The notes: a model not told the origin generated them from the letters alone. 64,000 nt of DNA from JAGMES01 sp023128035 (GCA_030627905.1 DAOVRZ010000010.1:14879-78878); one strand, 5' to 3'. Positions 49,743 through 59,554 are shown, counted from the first letter of the stretch. Translations and numbers: made by a program.

Positions 49743-49749
49743 CTTAAGA

Positions 49750-49770
49750 AATAATAACTACGTTATTATT
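49750..49770 (-). promoter_or_regulatory. Hairpin just after legG
   Basis: A 9-bp perfect stem AATAATAAC/GTTATTATT with a 3-nt loop lies 6 bases after the legG stop codon. It may stabilise the 3' end of the upstream mRNA. No T tract follows. Confidence 0.45.
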
Positions 49771-49776
49771 ACGACT

Positions 49777-50964
49777 TTAAACTTGAACATCAAAGTCAAA
49801 AAAAGACTTTTTGAGTAAATCTTGATTTATATCAATGTTCTTTAAAGTTTCTTTTATCTTATAAGCAATATTCCCTGCACCTTGTAGTTCGTAAGGATTC
49901 ATACAATCACTTAGCTTAGCCTTAAAATCAGGCGATAAGCCTTTCTTAATTCCCTCCAAAATCTCATCAAAACTGTTTCCTACATCAATAACGCTTTCAG
50001 CTCTTATTCGCCCTTTTTGTCTATCACCGATGTTTATGATTGGAATTTTAAAACTCGGGCCCTCTATAATCCCACTTGACGAATTACCTATCATGATGTC
50101 AGCATGTTTTAATGCAGATAAATACCTCAATTGACCAAGACTACTTACAAACAATGCACGTTCACTATTGTTATCAACAAACTGTTCAATTTTCTGATTG
50201 ATAATTCGACCATAAGTATCAGAGTTGGCTTTTGTAAAGATAATCTTAAAGTCAAACTTTTCAAGAACATTTAATATCGTCTCAATCTGTTCTTCTGCAG
50301 TATTCGACTCCAAAGTAACAGGATGGTAAGTAAAAATTGCTGTCATATCTCCAAATTTGAAGTTAAGAGACATTTCTAATTGTTCTTTTGAAAGCAAATT
50401 AAGCTTATAAATATTGTCTAACCCAGGAGCACCATGATTAAAAACCATTTTTGGATTTTCTCCCATTTGAATAATCCGGTTAGCATATTCTTTGGTAACT
50501 GGAAAATGAATTGAGGCTAACTTTGTAATCGCATGACGAATTTGATTATCTATAACCCCTTCTGTCAACTCCCCACCATGAATATGGACTATAGGAATTC
50601 GGGCAACCATCGCTGCTATTGAGACTGCTAGAATTTCATATCGATCTCCCAAAACAACAATAATATCTGGTTTAATGTCATCAAAAACTTCTGAAAAACT
50701 TATACACCCTAACCCAATGGATTTTGAAATTCCAATCTCCGTATCAGATGACATTAACATTTCCACTTTTTTAGTTATTTTGAAACCATCATTCTCAATC
50801 TGCTGATATGTTAGACCGAATTCGGAGGATAAATGCATTCCCGTAACAAGAATCTGTAGTTCTAAGTCCTGATCATCCTGAATTTCTTTTAATACCCAAT
50901 AAAGATGTCCATAATCTGCTCTAGTACCTGTAACTACACAAATTTTTCTTTTACCATAACCCAC
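49777..50964 (-). CDS. legG: Hydrolysing nucleotide-sugar 2-epimerase LegG
   Basis: LegG/NeuC hydrolyses and epimerises the nucleotide sugar, here probably GDP-2,4-diacetamido-trideoxyglucose, to free 2,4-diacetamido-trideoxymannose. The 395 residues start KRKICVVTGTRADYGHLYWV and show LGDRYEILAVSIAAMVARIP, HIHGGELTEGVIDNQIRHAI, and GNSSSGIIEGPSFKIPIINI, all typical of the family. It begins with GTG, nine bases after GGAGG, overlapping legI by 14 nt. Whether UDP- or GDP-sugar is used follows from the presence of ptmE and is inference. Confidence 0.9.
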   Translation of the reverse strand: MGYGKRKICVVTGTRADYGHLYWVLKEIQDDQDLELQILVTGMHLSSEFGLTYQQIENDGFKITKKVEMLMSSDTEIGISKSIGLGCISFSEVFDDIKPDIIVVLGDRYEILAVSIAAMVARIPIVHIHGGELTEGVIDNQIRHAITKLASIHFPVTKEYANRIIQMGENPKMVFNHGAPGLDNIYKLNLLSKEQLEMSLNFKFGDMTAIFTYHPVTLESNTAEEQIETILNVLEKFDFKIIFTKANSDTYGRIINQKIEQFVDNNSERALFVSSLGQLRYLSALKHADIMIGNSSSGIIEGPSFKIPIINIGDRQKGRIRAESVIDVGNSFDEILEGIKKGLSPDFKAKLSDCMNPYELQGAGNIAYKIKETLKNIDINQDLLKKSFFDFDVQV

Positions 50965-51997
50965 CTTTTACATCCTCCCAATTCAATACTTCATCCTCTT
51001 TAATATCTTTGTTTATTTTAAAACCCAGTAAGGCATCAATAAACTTTGGTTCAATACCATCACCTGGCCTTTTTATCTCTAAATCATCTCGATGTAAAGT
51101 CTGTCCTTTTTTTAGATCTCTGGAAGCTACAATACTTCTTCTAGCGATAGGAATATTTTTTAATTCAGATTTAGCAGGCCTTTTGATTCCATCACCTAAC
51201 CCTATTTCCACATTTCGAATACCTTGTACCAATAATTTTAATTCATCTGGCTCTAAAGAAGCTTTATGATCAGGCCCCTCCATTGACTTATCCAAAGTAA
51301 AATGTTTCTCTATTACCTTAGCACCTAAGGCCACCGCAGCAAGAGGCATTTCCAATCCTAATGTATGATCAGAATATCCAACAGGAACTTTAAACGTATC
51401 TCTGATAGTTAACATTGCCTTTAGATTAACATCTTCTATTGGAGTCGGATATTCAGTTACACAATGGAGAATTACTATATCTTTATTTCCAGTAGAATAA
51501 ATTGTCTCTAAAGCTTCATAAATTTCTGCTATATTTGCCATCCCAGTTGACAAAATGACTGGCTTTTGTTTTTCAGCAATATGTCTTATAAAAGGTAAAT
51601 TTGTAATCTCACCTGATGGAATTTTATAAAAAGATATACCTAATTCATTTAATAAATCACAACTTTCAAAATCAAAGGGACTTGATAAAAACATAATATT
51701 CTTTTCTTTACAGTAATCGATCAATTCTAAATGAGTAGCTTTATCTAATTCTAATTTTTTAATCATTTGATATTGGGTTTCTGCACCCTCTGTATTTTTT
51801 AATTGATAATCTGCTTTTCGAGCACTTTTTGAAACAAGCTTTTCAGCCTTAAATGTTTGAAATTTAATTGCATCTGCACCAGCATCAGAAGCAACATCAA
51901 TTAATTTTTTAGCAATATTGATATCACCATTATGATTTACTCCTGCTTCTGCAATAATAAAAACAGAATCGTTTTCATCAAAATATCTATTTACCAT
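50951..51997 (-). CDS. legI: Legionaminic acid synthase (NeuB family)
   Basis: LegI condenses the free six-carbon sugar with phosphoenolpyruvate to give N,N'-diacetyllegionaminic acid. The 348 residues have a TIM barrel (FIIAEAGVNHNGDINIAKKL, ADAIKFQTFKAEKLV, FLSSPFDFESCDLLNELGI, PSGEITNLPFIRHIAEKQK) and a C-terminal antifreeze-like SAF domain (RRSIVASRDLKKGQTLHRDD) from about residue 285. It follows legF immediately. Confidence 0.93.
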   Translation of the reverse strand: MVNRYFDENDSVFIIAEAGVNHNGDINIAKKLIDVASDAGADAIKFQTFKAEKLVSKSARKADYQLKNTEGAETQYQMIKKLELDKATHLELIDYCKEKNIMFLSSPFDFESCDLLNELGISFYKIPSGEITNLPFIRHIAEKQKPVILSTGMANIAEIYEALETIYSTGNKDIVILHCVTEYPTPIEDVNLKAMLTIRDTFKVPVGYSDHTLGLEMPLAAVALGAKVIEKHFTLDKSMEGPDHKASLEPDELKLLVQGIRNVEIGLGDGIKRPAKSELKNIPIARRSIVASRDLKKGQTLHRDDLEIKRPGDGIEPKFIDALLGFKINKDIKEDEVLNWEDVKGGLW

Positions 51998-52693
51998 CTA
52001 GCCTCTCTCCTTTATTAAGGTTTCTGCTACTGCCCAATCAATCCTATCATCAATATCAATTGATCTATCTTTTGGCATAAGATAAGGAATAGTATTGCCT
52101 ACATAAAAAGAACTATGTTTCAGTAATAATGTACTTTCTGCAATATATATAGCTCCATTTAAAGAGTATACTTTAGGCAAATCCTGACGCCGTACTATAT
52201 GCAAACCTTCCTCAGTGTAGGGCACAATCTGGTCATTCTCAATCCTTTTTAACCAAAATGGGTGTTTATCTGTTTCACACAAACTAACTAATGAATCTCC
52301 GTCAGAATGTAATAATCTTTCAATTGCGCCATCAATATCTTCCACCGTTCTTAATGGTGATGTTGGTTGCAACAAGACTGTATACTTAGACCAATAGTTT
52401 TCGTTCATCTTCAACCAATTTAAAGCATGCTTAATTACTTCAATACTGGAGGCTTCATCTGTTGCTAACTCATCAGGGCGCATAAACGGAACTTCCACAC
52501 CATATTCTCTACCTACACTAGCAATCTCTTCATCTTCTGTTGAAAGAATTACCCGATCTATATAGTTTGACTTCTTAGCCTCTTCACTCGTATAAGCCAA
52601 TAATGGTTTACCATCTAAATTTCTTATATTTTTTCTAGGTACCCCTTTTGAGCCACCCCTTGCTAATACTAAAGCCAAAAAATTTGACGACAT
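51998..52693 (-). CDS. legF: CMP-legionaminic acid synthetase (NeuA family)
   Basis: LegF activates legionaminic acid with CTP. The 232 residues contain ALVLARGGSKGVPRKNIRNL (nucleotide-binding motif), LLQPTSPLRTVEDIDGAIER and DIDDRIDWAVAETLI. The start at 52693 follows GGGAGG and lies 1 base past the legC stop; the frame extends upstream to 52732 inside legC. The enzyme group also includes CMP-sialic acid synthetase; legB and legC nearby favour legionaminic acid. Confidence 0.9.
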   Translation of the reverse strand: MSSNFLALVLARGGSKGVPRKNIRNLDGKPLLAYTSEEAKKSNYIDRVILSTEDEEIASVGREYGVEVPFMRPDELATDEASSIEVIKHALNWLKMNENYWSKYTVLLQPTSPLRTVEDIDGAIERLLHSDGDSLVSLCETDKHPFWLKRIENDQIVPYTEEGLHIVRRQDLPKVYSLNGAIYIAESTLLLKHSSFYVGNTIPYLMPKDRSIDIDDRIDWAVAETLIKERG

Positions 52694-52694
52694 A

Positions 52695-53819
52695 TCAGCT
52701 TTCCTCCCTGATTTCAAGAATAGAATCCACAACCCGCTGAATCTCTTCTGAAGAAATTCCTACAGTGCACGGAAGGTTTAATCCCCGATCTCTTAGCCAG
52801 TCAGCAACTTGAACATCTGCATCACAGTTTTTGAACATTGGCATATGATGAATTGGCATAAAAAATGGCCTGGTCATAATCCCTTTTTCGTTTAATTTCT
52901 CCATTAACCTCTTAGAACTTATCCCAAATTCATCTTCATCCACTAAAACAGAATATAACCAGAAACAATTAGTAGCCCATTCCATCTCGGGATTTGCGGT
53001 AATTCCTGGAATATCACATAGAAGTTCTTGATAGATTTTTGCTGTCTTTCTTTTACTTTCAATATACTCTTCAATATTCTCAAATTGTGCTACACCTAAA
53101 GCAGCCTGAATATTTGTCATTCTATAGTTATATCCAATATTATAGTGAATAAAGTTTATTGAATCATCTTTAGCTTGTTGTGTTAGATAACGGGCTTGAT
53201 CTGCCCAGTCCTGATTATTAGTAGCTAACATTCCGCCTCCACCTGTGGTGATTAATTTATTACCGTTAAATGAAAAACATGCAATATCACCTAACGATCC
53301 TACCATTTTCCCTTTATATTTTGATCCCAAACCTTCTGTAGCATCTTCAATTAATTTAATATCATATTTTTTACATACCTCTGCTATTGGTTCAATATCA
53401 GCAGGATGACCATATAAATGTACAACAATCACTGCTTTAGGCTTATCACCCTTATGAACCATCTCTTCAATTTTTTCAATTGTTTTATAGGGATCCATAT
53501 TAAAGGTATTTTTTTCAGAATCAATAAAGACAGGTTCAGCTCCACAATAAGAGATCGGATTAACTGAAGCAATAAACGTTAAAGAAGGTACTAGTACTTT
53601 ATCACCCGCCCCTACTCCTAACACCATTAAAGCAGTATGGAGTGCAGCTGTTCCACTAGCAACTGCTACTCCATACTTTACACCTACATACTCACTTACC
53701 ATTTCCTCAAACTGATTTACATATTTACCTTTTGATGAAACCCAATTGGTATCTAAACAGTCTTTAATATAACTCCATTCATTCCCTTTCATATATGGCT
53801 CACAGAGAGGAATTCTCAT
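52695..53819 (-). CDS. legC: PLP aminotransferase LegC
   Basis: LegC transfers an amino group to C-4 of the 4-keto sugar made by LegB. The 374 residues of the DegT/DnrJ/EryC1 family begin RIPLCEPYMKGNEWSYIKDC, include ASGTAALHTALMVLGVGAGD, DATEGLGSKYKG and the PLP lysine in CFSFNGNKLITTGGGGM. The start is 15 bases after legB. Confidence 0.93.
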   Translation of the reverse strand: MRIPLCEPYMKGNEWSYIKDCLDTNWVSSKGKYVNQFEEMVSEYVGVKYGVAVASGTAALHTALMVLGVGAGDKVLVPSLTFIASVNPISYCGAEPVFIDSEKNTFNMDPYKTIEKIEEMVHKGDKPKAVIVVHLYGHPADIEPIAEVCKKYDIKLIEDATEGLGSKYKGKMVGSLGDIACFSFNGNKLITTGGGGMLATNNQDWADQARYLTQQAKDDSINFIHYNIGYNYRMTNIQAALGVAQFENIEEYIESKRKTAKIYQELLCDIPGITANPEMEWATNCFWLYSVLVDEDEFGISSKRLMEKLNEKGIMTRPFFMPIHHMPMFKNCDADVQVADWLRDRGLNLPCTVGISSEEIQRVVDSILEIREES

Positions 53820-53834
53820 AATTTACACCCTCCC

Positions 53835-54821
53835 TCAGACATTATAAATATCTGGTTTATATATTTTTAGATTCGCTCTTAACCAATCAATTGTTTCCAT
53901 TAAACCATCTCGAATACTGTATTGAGGACGCCAATCTGTCAATTCTAAAATTTTTGTATTATCACACCACAAACGATCTACTTCACTCTTTTCAGGTCTG
54001 ATTCGTTGTTTGTCTGAAATTACTTCAATCTCTTCCCCAATCAATTCCACTATCAAGTCAATTGTTTCTTGCATGCTTATTTCATAATTAGAACCAATAT
54101 TTATCACTTCACCTAAAGTATCATTATTTTCAGCAAGTTTGATAAAACCCTCAACTGTATCCTTGACATAGTTAAAATCTCTTGTGGGGAATAAATTACC
54201 CAGTTGAATTTTCTTTTTTCCAGCTAAAATTTGAGTTATCACTGTTGGAATAATTGCTCTCGCTGATTGTCTTGGACCATATGTATTAAATGGTCGAGCA
54301 ATCGTTACAGGTAAATTAAAACTATTAAAATAACTAATTGCCAATTGGTCAGCAGCAATTTTACTTGCTGAATATGGAGATTGTCCTACTAAAGGGTGTT
54401 TTTCATCAATAGGAACATATTGAGCAGACCCATAGGTTTCACTTGTCGATGTAACAATTACTCTCTCTATGTTTAGTTGTTTGGCAGCTTGAAGTACATT
54501 ATACGTACCTTCAACATTTGTTTTGATATAAGCTAAAGGAGATACATAAGAATAAGGAATTCCAATTAAAGCAGCTAAATGAAATACAACATCGACTCCC
54601 TGTAATAAATTAAATACAGAATCAAAGTCTCTAATATCACCTGTATGAACCTCAATTTGATCTTTAACTGGAGATGTTTCAAGCCAACCCCAGGTATTCT
54701 TTGAATTATAGCGAACAAGAACCCGAACATCGTAGCCCAATTCAACCAATCTTTCTGTCAAATGTGAGCCAATAAAACCTGCTGCTCCTGTCACCACAGC
54801 TTTTTTATTTTTTAAGGTCAT
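53835..54821 (-). CDS. legB: NAD-dependent 4,6-dehydratase LegB
   Basis: LegB converts the activated GlcNAc to its 4-keto-6-deoxy form, the first committed step. The 328-residue SDR protein has KKAVVTGAAGFIGSHLTERL, VIVTSTSETYGSAQYVPIDE, SPYSASKIAADQLAISYF (YxxxK) and RPFNTYGPRQSARAIIPTVI. It is the first sugar gene after fliT, 19 bases downstream on the same strand, linking the pathway to the flagellar cluster. Confidence 0.92.
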   Translation of the reverse strand: MTLKNKKAVVTGAAGFIGSHLTERLVELGYDVRVLVRYNSKNTWGWLETSPVKDQIEVHTGDIRDFDSVFNLLQGVDVVFHLAALIGIPYSYVSPLAYIKTNVEGTYNVLQAAKQLNIERVIVTSTSETYGSAQYVPIDEKHPLVGQSPYSASKIAADQLAISYFNSFNLPVTIARPFNTYGPRQSARAIIPTVITQILAGKKKIQLGNLFPTRDFNYVKDTVEGFIKLAENNDTLGEVINIGSNYEISMQETIDLIVELIGEEIEVISDKQRIRPEKSEVDRLWCDNTKILELTDWRPQYSIRDGLMETIDWLRANLKIYKPDIYNV

Positions 54822-54840
54822 TTTATCGCCCCCTGATTCT

Positions 54841-55257
54841 CTACCTCTGCTTATTTAAATAATATCCTTGTTGTCTTTGCCCGCCTTCATAAGCAGTACG
54901 AATCTTTCGAGCTGCTTTGGCCTGATTGTACTCTTTTGATAGATTTTCTTGTGCAAATGGAATTATCTCAACCAATTTTTCATCCATTTCTTGAATCTGC
55001 TCTAAAATTAACCTTATACTAAGAATGTCATCTCTATATTCTGTAGACATTGCCTGCTCTAAATTGCACTTATGCAAATAAACAGAATCCACATGATTTA
55101 TCTCTTTAATAATACTTTCACGCAATTTCATACTTTCTTCGATCTCAAGCCATCTGCCTAAGTTCACTATATCGGACATCTCATTAGTAACTTCTAAAAG
55201 TCTTTCACAAAGAGCGAGTTTTTGTTCTAAATAATATCTATATTGGGATAAATCCAT
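54841..55257 (-). CDS. fliT: FliT-like flagellar chaperone
   Basis: This is a helical protein of about 138 residues: SQYRYYLEQKLALCERLLEV, then EESMKLRESIIKEINHVDSV and QEMDEKLVEIIPFAQENLSK. Its place right after fliS and its all-helical character fit FliT, the FliD export chaperone; sequence identity in the family is low, and FlgN-like is an alternative. The ATG at 55257 has the better spacing to AAAGGG. Confidence 0.65.
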   Translation of the reverse strand: MDLSQYRYYLEQKLALCERLLEVTNEMSDIVNLGRWLEIEESMKLRESIIKEINHVDSVYLHKCNLEQAMSTEYRDDILSIRLILEQIQEMDEKLVEIIPFAQENLSKEYNQAKAARKIRTAYEGGQRQQGYYLNKQR

Positions 55258-55288
55258 AAATGACATCCCTTTCTTAAGAGATTATTTG

Positions 55289-55702
55289 TTATTTCTGTAC
55301 TTGATTTTGAACTGTCATGCGCTTTCCTTTTCTATCAGCCTTTATAGTTTCTTCCCAAAGTTGGCGAAAATCAACCATCATAGCCAAAACTTCTTCTAAA
55401 ATTTTACTGTCTTTTTTAATATTTGCTGTAATTAATCTATGGTACATATAATCATAAAGTTTATAAAGGTTTTGAGCAATTTCTCCTCCAGCATCCTGAT
55501 CTAATGTGATCATTAATTCATTAATAATCGCTTGAGCTCTTGTAATATATGTGTTCACTTTTTCATAGTTTTTTTCTTCTAAAAATTGCATCGCAGCTTT
55601 GCTAAACTTAATAGCTCCGTCAAATAGCATAAGTATAAGTTGACCCTGACTAGCTGTCTGTACTTGAGTTTTTTGATATGTTTGATATGGGTTATTTAAC
55701 AT
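55289..55702 (-). CDS. fliS: Flagellin export chaperone FliS
   Basis: FliS binds the flagellin C-terminus before export. The 137 residues show NPYQTYQKTQVQTASQGQLI, LMLFDGAIKFSKAAMQFLEE, ITRAQAIINELMITLDQDAG and LYDYMYHRLITANIKKDSKI, all classical. Its ATG overlaps the stop codon of the upstream Maf gene, so the flagellin glycosyltransferase and chaperone are translated in tandem. Confidence 0.95.
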   Translation of the reverse strand: MLNNPYQTYQKTQVQTASQGQLILMLFDGAIKFSKAAMQFLEEKNYEKVNTYITRAQAIINELMITLDQDAGGEIAQNLYKLYDYMYHRLITANIKKDSKILEEVLAMMVDFRQLWEETIKADRKGKRMTVQNQVQK

Positions 55703-57585
55703 GACTCAACCCCTCCTTGTAAAAGGCGATGTAAATTATCTGTAAAAGTTTTATTAGCTTTTTCAACTAATTCTAAAACTATTTTTGATATTTCATTCAA
55801 ACCATCATAAAGATTACGATTAAAGCGAATAATTCTCACAAAAGATTCCTCTTCCGTCTCATCTGGCATAGGTTTAGAATCTGGCCCATTCAACAAAGGT
55901 ATTACCAATGGTTGAAAAATAATTTGTAGAAATATTTTTCCATCTTCATAAGTTACAATCTTTTTATCTATTTTATCTAAACTGCGAAGAATCTTTTGAA
56001 TCTTCTTATGATTTGCCTCAGGTCTCTTAAATAAAATCTGTAACTCATCCACATATTTCAAACCTTTTTTTGCTCTCTTATTAAATTGCTGTAAGTCTTC
56101 TATGATTATTTTTAAGACCTGAAGTGTTTGTTCTATTCTTTCCTTTTCACATGGTTCTTCTTTTACTAAAAACTCATTAATTACTTCAGTAATAGGATAT
56201 TCTTTATGACAATATTTTTCGATAACTTCAGCCAAAGGCATAATTTCTGTACCATGAATTTTTGCCCCACCTTCAGTAGCATCAATAAAAATACGGTCTT
56301 TTGTTTTCTCAATTTGATTTTCAAACCATTGAAGAAAAATCTTAAAACTTCTATTACTTAAAACCTGATTTCCATGAATATCCTCAACAAAACTCTCCAT
56401 AAGAGTTCCACTTTCTTTAACACGCTCTTTCTCATAAATCGTTCCTTTAGCGTGGGTTTGTCCATCTGTATAGGCTAAATCCTGACCAACAAAAATAATC
56501 GGATTTCCCCCAATTTTGCGAGCAATATCAAATGTTACATTAGCGATAGACGCTCCTACTAAAATATTTCCAACAGACAGGTCTAATTGTTCCTCAAACC
56601 AACCCAAAAAATTACTAGTCACATTCGCAGGAATCAATGGTCCCTTATGTTCCTGGATAATTTTATAATGAATAGTCGGATCATAAACTAGAGGTATATC
56701 AGTAATATTCAAACCTTCAAAAATTTCATAATTTTTATAGGATCCATCAAAAGAAACAATCAAATCTGGTCTAATTCCATGTTTTTCGAGTGCTTTATAA
56801 GAGGTTCCAACACATAGCAACATTGCTCTTCCCTCTAATTCTTTAAGTAAATGAATATTTTTATTTAAAGATGGGCCAGCAGAGATGATAACTGTCGGTA
56901 CATTTTCAAATTTATCAAATAATCCCTTAATTCCAGGATTGGTTAATGTCGGATATAAATTTTCAAAAAAATTATTAGTCCATTTTTTTCCAAAAAAAGC
57001 AAACGTATTAACTTCTAGGATATAAGCACCTACTATTTCATTTAATACTTTTTCAATTTTAGAATAATTTTCTCTCGAAATATTACTATAGTTGTTAAAA
57101 GGAATAAATTCAAATTCATTATAAACATTATGAACCAGCAATTGAAGCCCTAGTTTTATTGTACTTTCTTCTTCAGCAATAAATAATTGAAAAACAGAAT
57201 TAGTAAATAACCACTCTAAGTCTTGATGTTTAAGTGCTAAACAAAAAACCTCATTATTAGGTTCAATAACAAAAATTCTTTTAATCTCATCTTTTTCAGC
57301 TAAGGCAGCCAGATGATAACCAAGACCAAAACCGTATATAACATAATTTTTTGTATCCTCTACTTTTTCTGCCCATTGTTCGCTTTCTCTAGAAGGATTA
57401 TAAGCACTTGTTATAAATTTAGATTTTTCTCCATCCAAACATTTTAGACTAGGTTCACCGTTTTTCCCCTGAACTACAGAAAATCTACCTTCTAAATCCC
57501 CTTCAGAAAGCCATTCAGAAACCCGGTCATATAATCTACTATTAAATCGTTTTAAATGCTCTAAATTTTTCTCTAAATAACTCAT
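55696..57585 (-). CDS. Maf flagellin glycosyltransferase (first)
   Basis: This 629-residue protein belongs to the motility-associated factor (Maf, 6-hydroxymethylpterin pyrophosphokinase MptE-like/DUF115) family, which transfers nonulosonic acids to flagellin. Central motifs are FENVPTVIISAGPSLNKNIH, LCVGTSYKALEKHGIRPDLI, and NPIIFVGQDLAYTDGQTHAK with FIDATEGGAKIHGTE after it. A variable N-terminal domain and a C-terminal helical tail flank the core. It lies directly beside a second Maf, fliS and the leg genes, so CMP-legionaminic acid is the likely donor. Confidence 0.9.
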   Translation of the reverse strand: MSYLEKNLEHLKRFNSRLYDRVSEWLSEGDLEGRFSVVQGKNGEPSLKCLDGEKSKFITSAYNPSRESEQWAEKVEDTKNYVIYGFGLGYHLAALAEKDEIKRIFVIEPNNEVFCLALKHQDLEWLFTNSVFQLFIAEEESTIKLGLQLLVHNVYNEFEFIPFNNYSNISRENYSKIEKVLNEIVGAYILEVNTFAFFGKKWTNNFFENLYPTLTNPGIKGLFDKFENVPTVIISAGPSLNKNIHLLKELEGRAMLLCVGTSYKALEKHGIRPDLIVSFDGSYKNYEIFEGLNITDIPLVYDPTIHYKIIQEHKGPLIPANVTSNFLGWFEEQLDLSVGNILVGASIANVTFDIARKIGGNPIIFVGQDLAYTDGQTHAKGTIYEKERVKESGTLMESFVEDIHGNQVLSNRSFKIFLQWFENQIEKTKDRIFIDATEGGAKIHGTEIMPLAEVIEKYCHKEYPITEVINEFLVKEEPCEKERIEQTLQVLKIIIEDLQQFNKRAKKGLKYVDELQILFKRPEANHKKIQKILRSLDKIDKKIVTYEDGKIFLQIIFQPLVIPLLNGPDSKPMPDETEEESFVRIIRFNRNLYDGLNEISKIVLELVEKANKTFTDNLHRLLQGGVESC

Positions 57586-57586
57586 A

Positions 57587-58924
57587 TTAAGCCTCCGTTT
57601 CTTTATTCAGTAATTTATCTAATAGAGAATCCACCGGGATTTCAGTATCTAATTTATTAGTAATTTCCTCTAAAGAGAAGAGTTCTGTTCCCTCAATATA
57701 TGCTCCTCCCTCTGTTGCATCAATAAACTGTATATAAAGATTCTGACGAATCTTATTTTCAATCCATTTTAGATATATAGAAAAAGCCTTACTAGTAGGA
57801 ATCAAATTCCCATTAACTCCCTTAACCCTGCGGTTATTGAGGTTAGGCACAAATTTATGTGATGTAGCACCTTCAGCATGAGATTTACCATTAGTAAACG
57901 CCAAGTCTTGCCCAACAAAAATAATCGGATTCCCACCCAAGAAAATTGATAACTCTAGAGCTGTAGTAGCCACTGAACCACCTGTTTCAATAATTGAACA
58001 ATCGTTTTTTAAAGCTAAAATCTCACTTTTTTCAAACCCTTTTTGAAATAATATAACTTTTGGCCCTTTATAATTTTGAACAATCTTAGGTTGAATAGTC
58101 GGAAAGAAAAATAGAGGAATCTTCAAGTCAAGCCCTTCGACCTGTCTACATGTAACTGGATGAGGGTCTGTAATAATCATACAATCAGGAATAAATCCCA
58201 TATCAATAAGTGGTTTCACTACGCTCCCAACAGCAATAACGAGTGCTTTATTTTTTAGTTCTGGCAAAAAATGTTTATTTAAATTTAATGAAGGTCCTGC
58301 AGATACAATGATAATTGGCTTTTCTTTGTAGCTATTCTTGAAGGATTCTAAACAAAAATAATCACTCATTTTAAGTATATTTTCCTCAAAATTTATTTCC
58401 ATTATTTTACCATAACGTTCAAAAGTTTCTCTTTTTAATTCCCAGTCTTCAAGCATATGTCGAATAGGATTACAATTTTTAGGAATAACTTTTAAAGACG
58501 GTTTATGGATTAACAGAAAAAAATCTTCCATATCACATTCAGAAATGACTTTTGAAAAAAAAGATTGAACTTCCATTAAAACATCAGATATGAAAAAAAC
58601 AAATCCCTTTTTTCTATATTCTGAAATTAAAAATACATGATCAGTATATTGTACAACTTCAGGATTCATCTCCAGAACATACACTTTTGTATCTGGTGCT
58701 AAATGTTTCTGTAATTCTTTTAAATGATAACCCATTCCTAAACCATACACCAAAATAACCTTGGCTTCAGAAATTTTATCTTTACGTGAGTCAATAAACT
58801 GTACAGCTTCACGTGAAGGCGCATAGGTACTATGAAGGCTAACCTCACACCCATTTTCTCGATATCCTAAAGATAGGGTTCCTTCACGAGTTTCAATCAA
58901 AAAAAAACTACTCATTATTTTCAT
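57587..58924 (-). CDS. Maf flagellin glycosyltransferase (second)
   Basis: This is a second, shorter Maf/DUF115 protein of 445 residues with the same core motifs: EKPIIIVSAGPSLNLNKHFL, VIAVGSVVKPLIDMGFIPDC, NPIIFVGQDLAFTNGKSHAE and FIDATEGGAYIEGTEL. Compared with its neighbour it lacks much of the C-terminal helical part. Two Mafs in tandem suggest either two sugar donors, two target sites, or a duplicated gene. The start may be ATG 58924 (overlap ATGA with the upstream gene) or 58915. Confidence 0.9.
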   Translation of the reverse strand: MKIMSSFFLIETREGTLSLGYRENGCEVSLHSTYAPSREAVQFIDSRKDKISEAKVILVYGLGMGYHLKELQKHLAPDTKVYVLEMNPEVVQYTDHVFLISEYRKKGFVFFISDVLMEVQSFFSKVISECDMEDFFLLIHKPSLKVIPKNCNPIRHMLEDWELKRETFERYGKIMEINFEENILKMSDYFCLESFKNSYKEKPIIIVSAGPSLNLNKHFLPELKNKALVIAVGSVVKPLIDMGFIPDCMIITDPHPVTCRQVEGLDLKIPLFFFPTIQPKIVQNYKGPKVILFQKGFEKSEILALKNDCSIIETGGSVATTALELSIFLGGNPIIFVGQDLAFTNGKSHAEGATSHKFVPNLNNRRVKGVNGNLIPTSKAFSIYLKWIENKIRQNLYIQFIDATEGGAYIEGTELFSLEEITNKLDTEIPVDSLLDKLLNKETEA

Positions 58925-59517
58925 ACACCTGCCAATTGATCTAAAATTTCCACAAAAAAATTATGACACTTATCCAAATTTGGGATCAATTCATATTCAA
59001 CTAAATCGGCAATTAAAACATAGTCCTCATTCTCCCATGCTAATAATAATTCTTTAATAATTTGTGAAAATCCTTCAACATCTTCCTGGTAGTTATTACA
59101 CCTAATATTAAATCGCTCATCAGATACTATATATACTTTCACTCCTGTTAGTAAGTGATTCAACCAATTCAATCCATCAATACTTTGTTCAAATATTATA
59201 ATTCCCTTACTAATATTCCCTTCTCGAAAATGATTAGTAGATTCATTTAATCCTTCTCCTAATACTGGTAGATAATTTATGCTTTCTATCAATCCTTCAA
59301 TGACTAATTCCAACGGTGTTTTTTTCTCAATTTCTACTTTCCCAACCCCTACCTCTAGTTGACCAGGAAGTATAGTATCTACAAATTTTCCGTCGATCAT
59401 AATCTGCAAAACTTTATTCTCTTTTTTACATTCAATACGTAAATCCTCTACAATTTCACTTAATCTATCTGCTGATTGAATCGCTTCATATAATTCACCA
59501 TTTATATATACTTTCAT
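58921..59517 (-). CDS. Hypothetical protein between fliD and maf
   Basis: This 198-residue soluble protein has a small N-terminal beta part (MKVYINGELYEAI, KVLQIMIDGKFVDTILPGQL), then a mostly helical region (PLELVIEGLIESINYLPVLG, QSIDGLNWLNHLLTGVKVYI, LIADLVEYELIPNLDKCHNF). No family name is recognised. It starts after GGAGGC. Its place just upstream of two Maf genes suggests a role in flagellin modification or export, on context alone. Confidence 0.7.
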   Translation of the reverse strand: MKVYINGELYEAIQSADRLSEIVEDLRIECKKENKVLQIMIDGKFVDTILPGQLEVGVGKVEIEKKTPLELVIEGLIESINYLPVLGEGLNESTNHFREGNISKGIIIFEQSIDGLNWLNHLLTGVKVYIVSDERFNIRCNNYQEDVEGFSQIIKELLLAWENEDYVLIADLVEYELIPNLDKCHNFFVEILDQLAGV

Positions 59518-59554
59518 TTTTAAGCCTCCATAATTCTATAATGTTGTTTAATGG

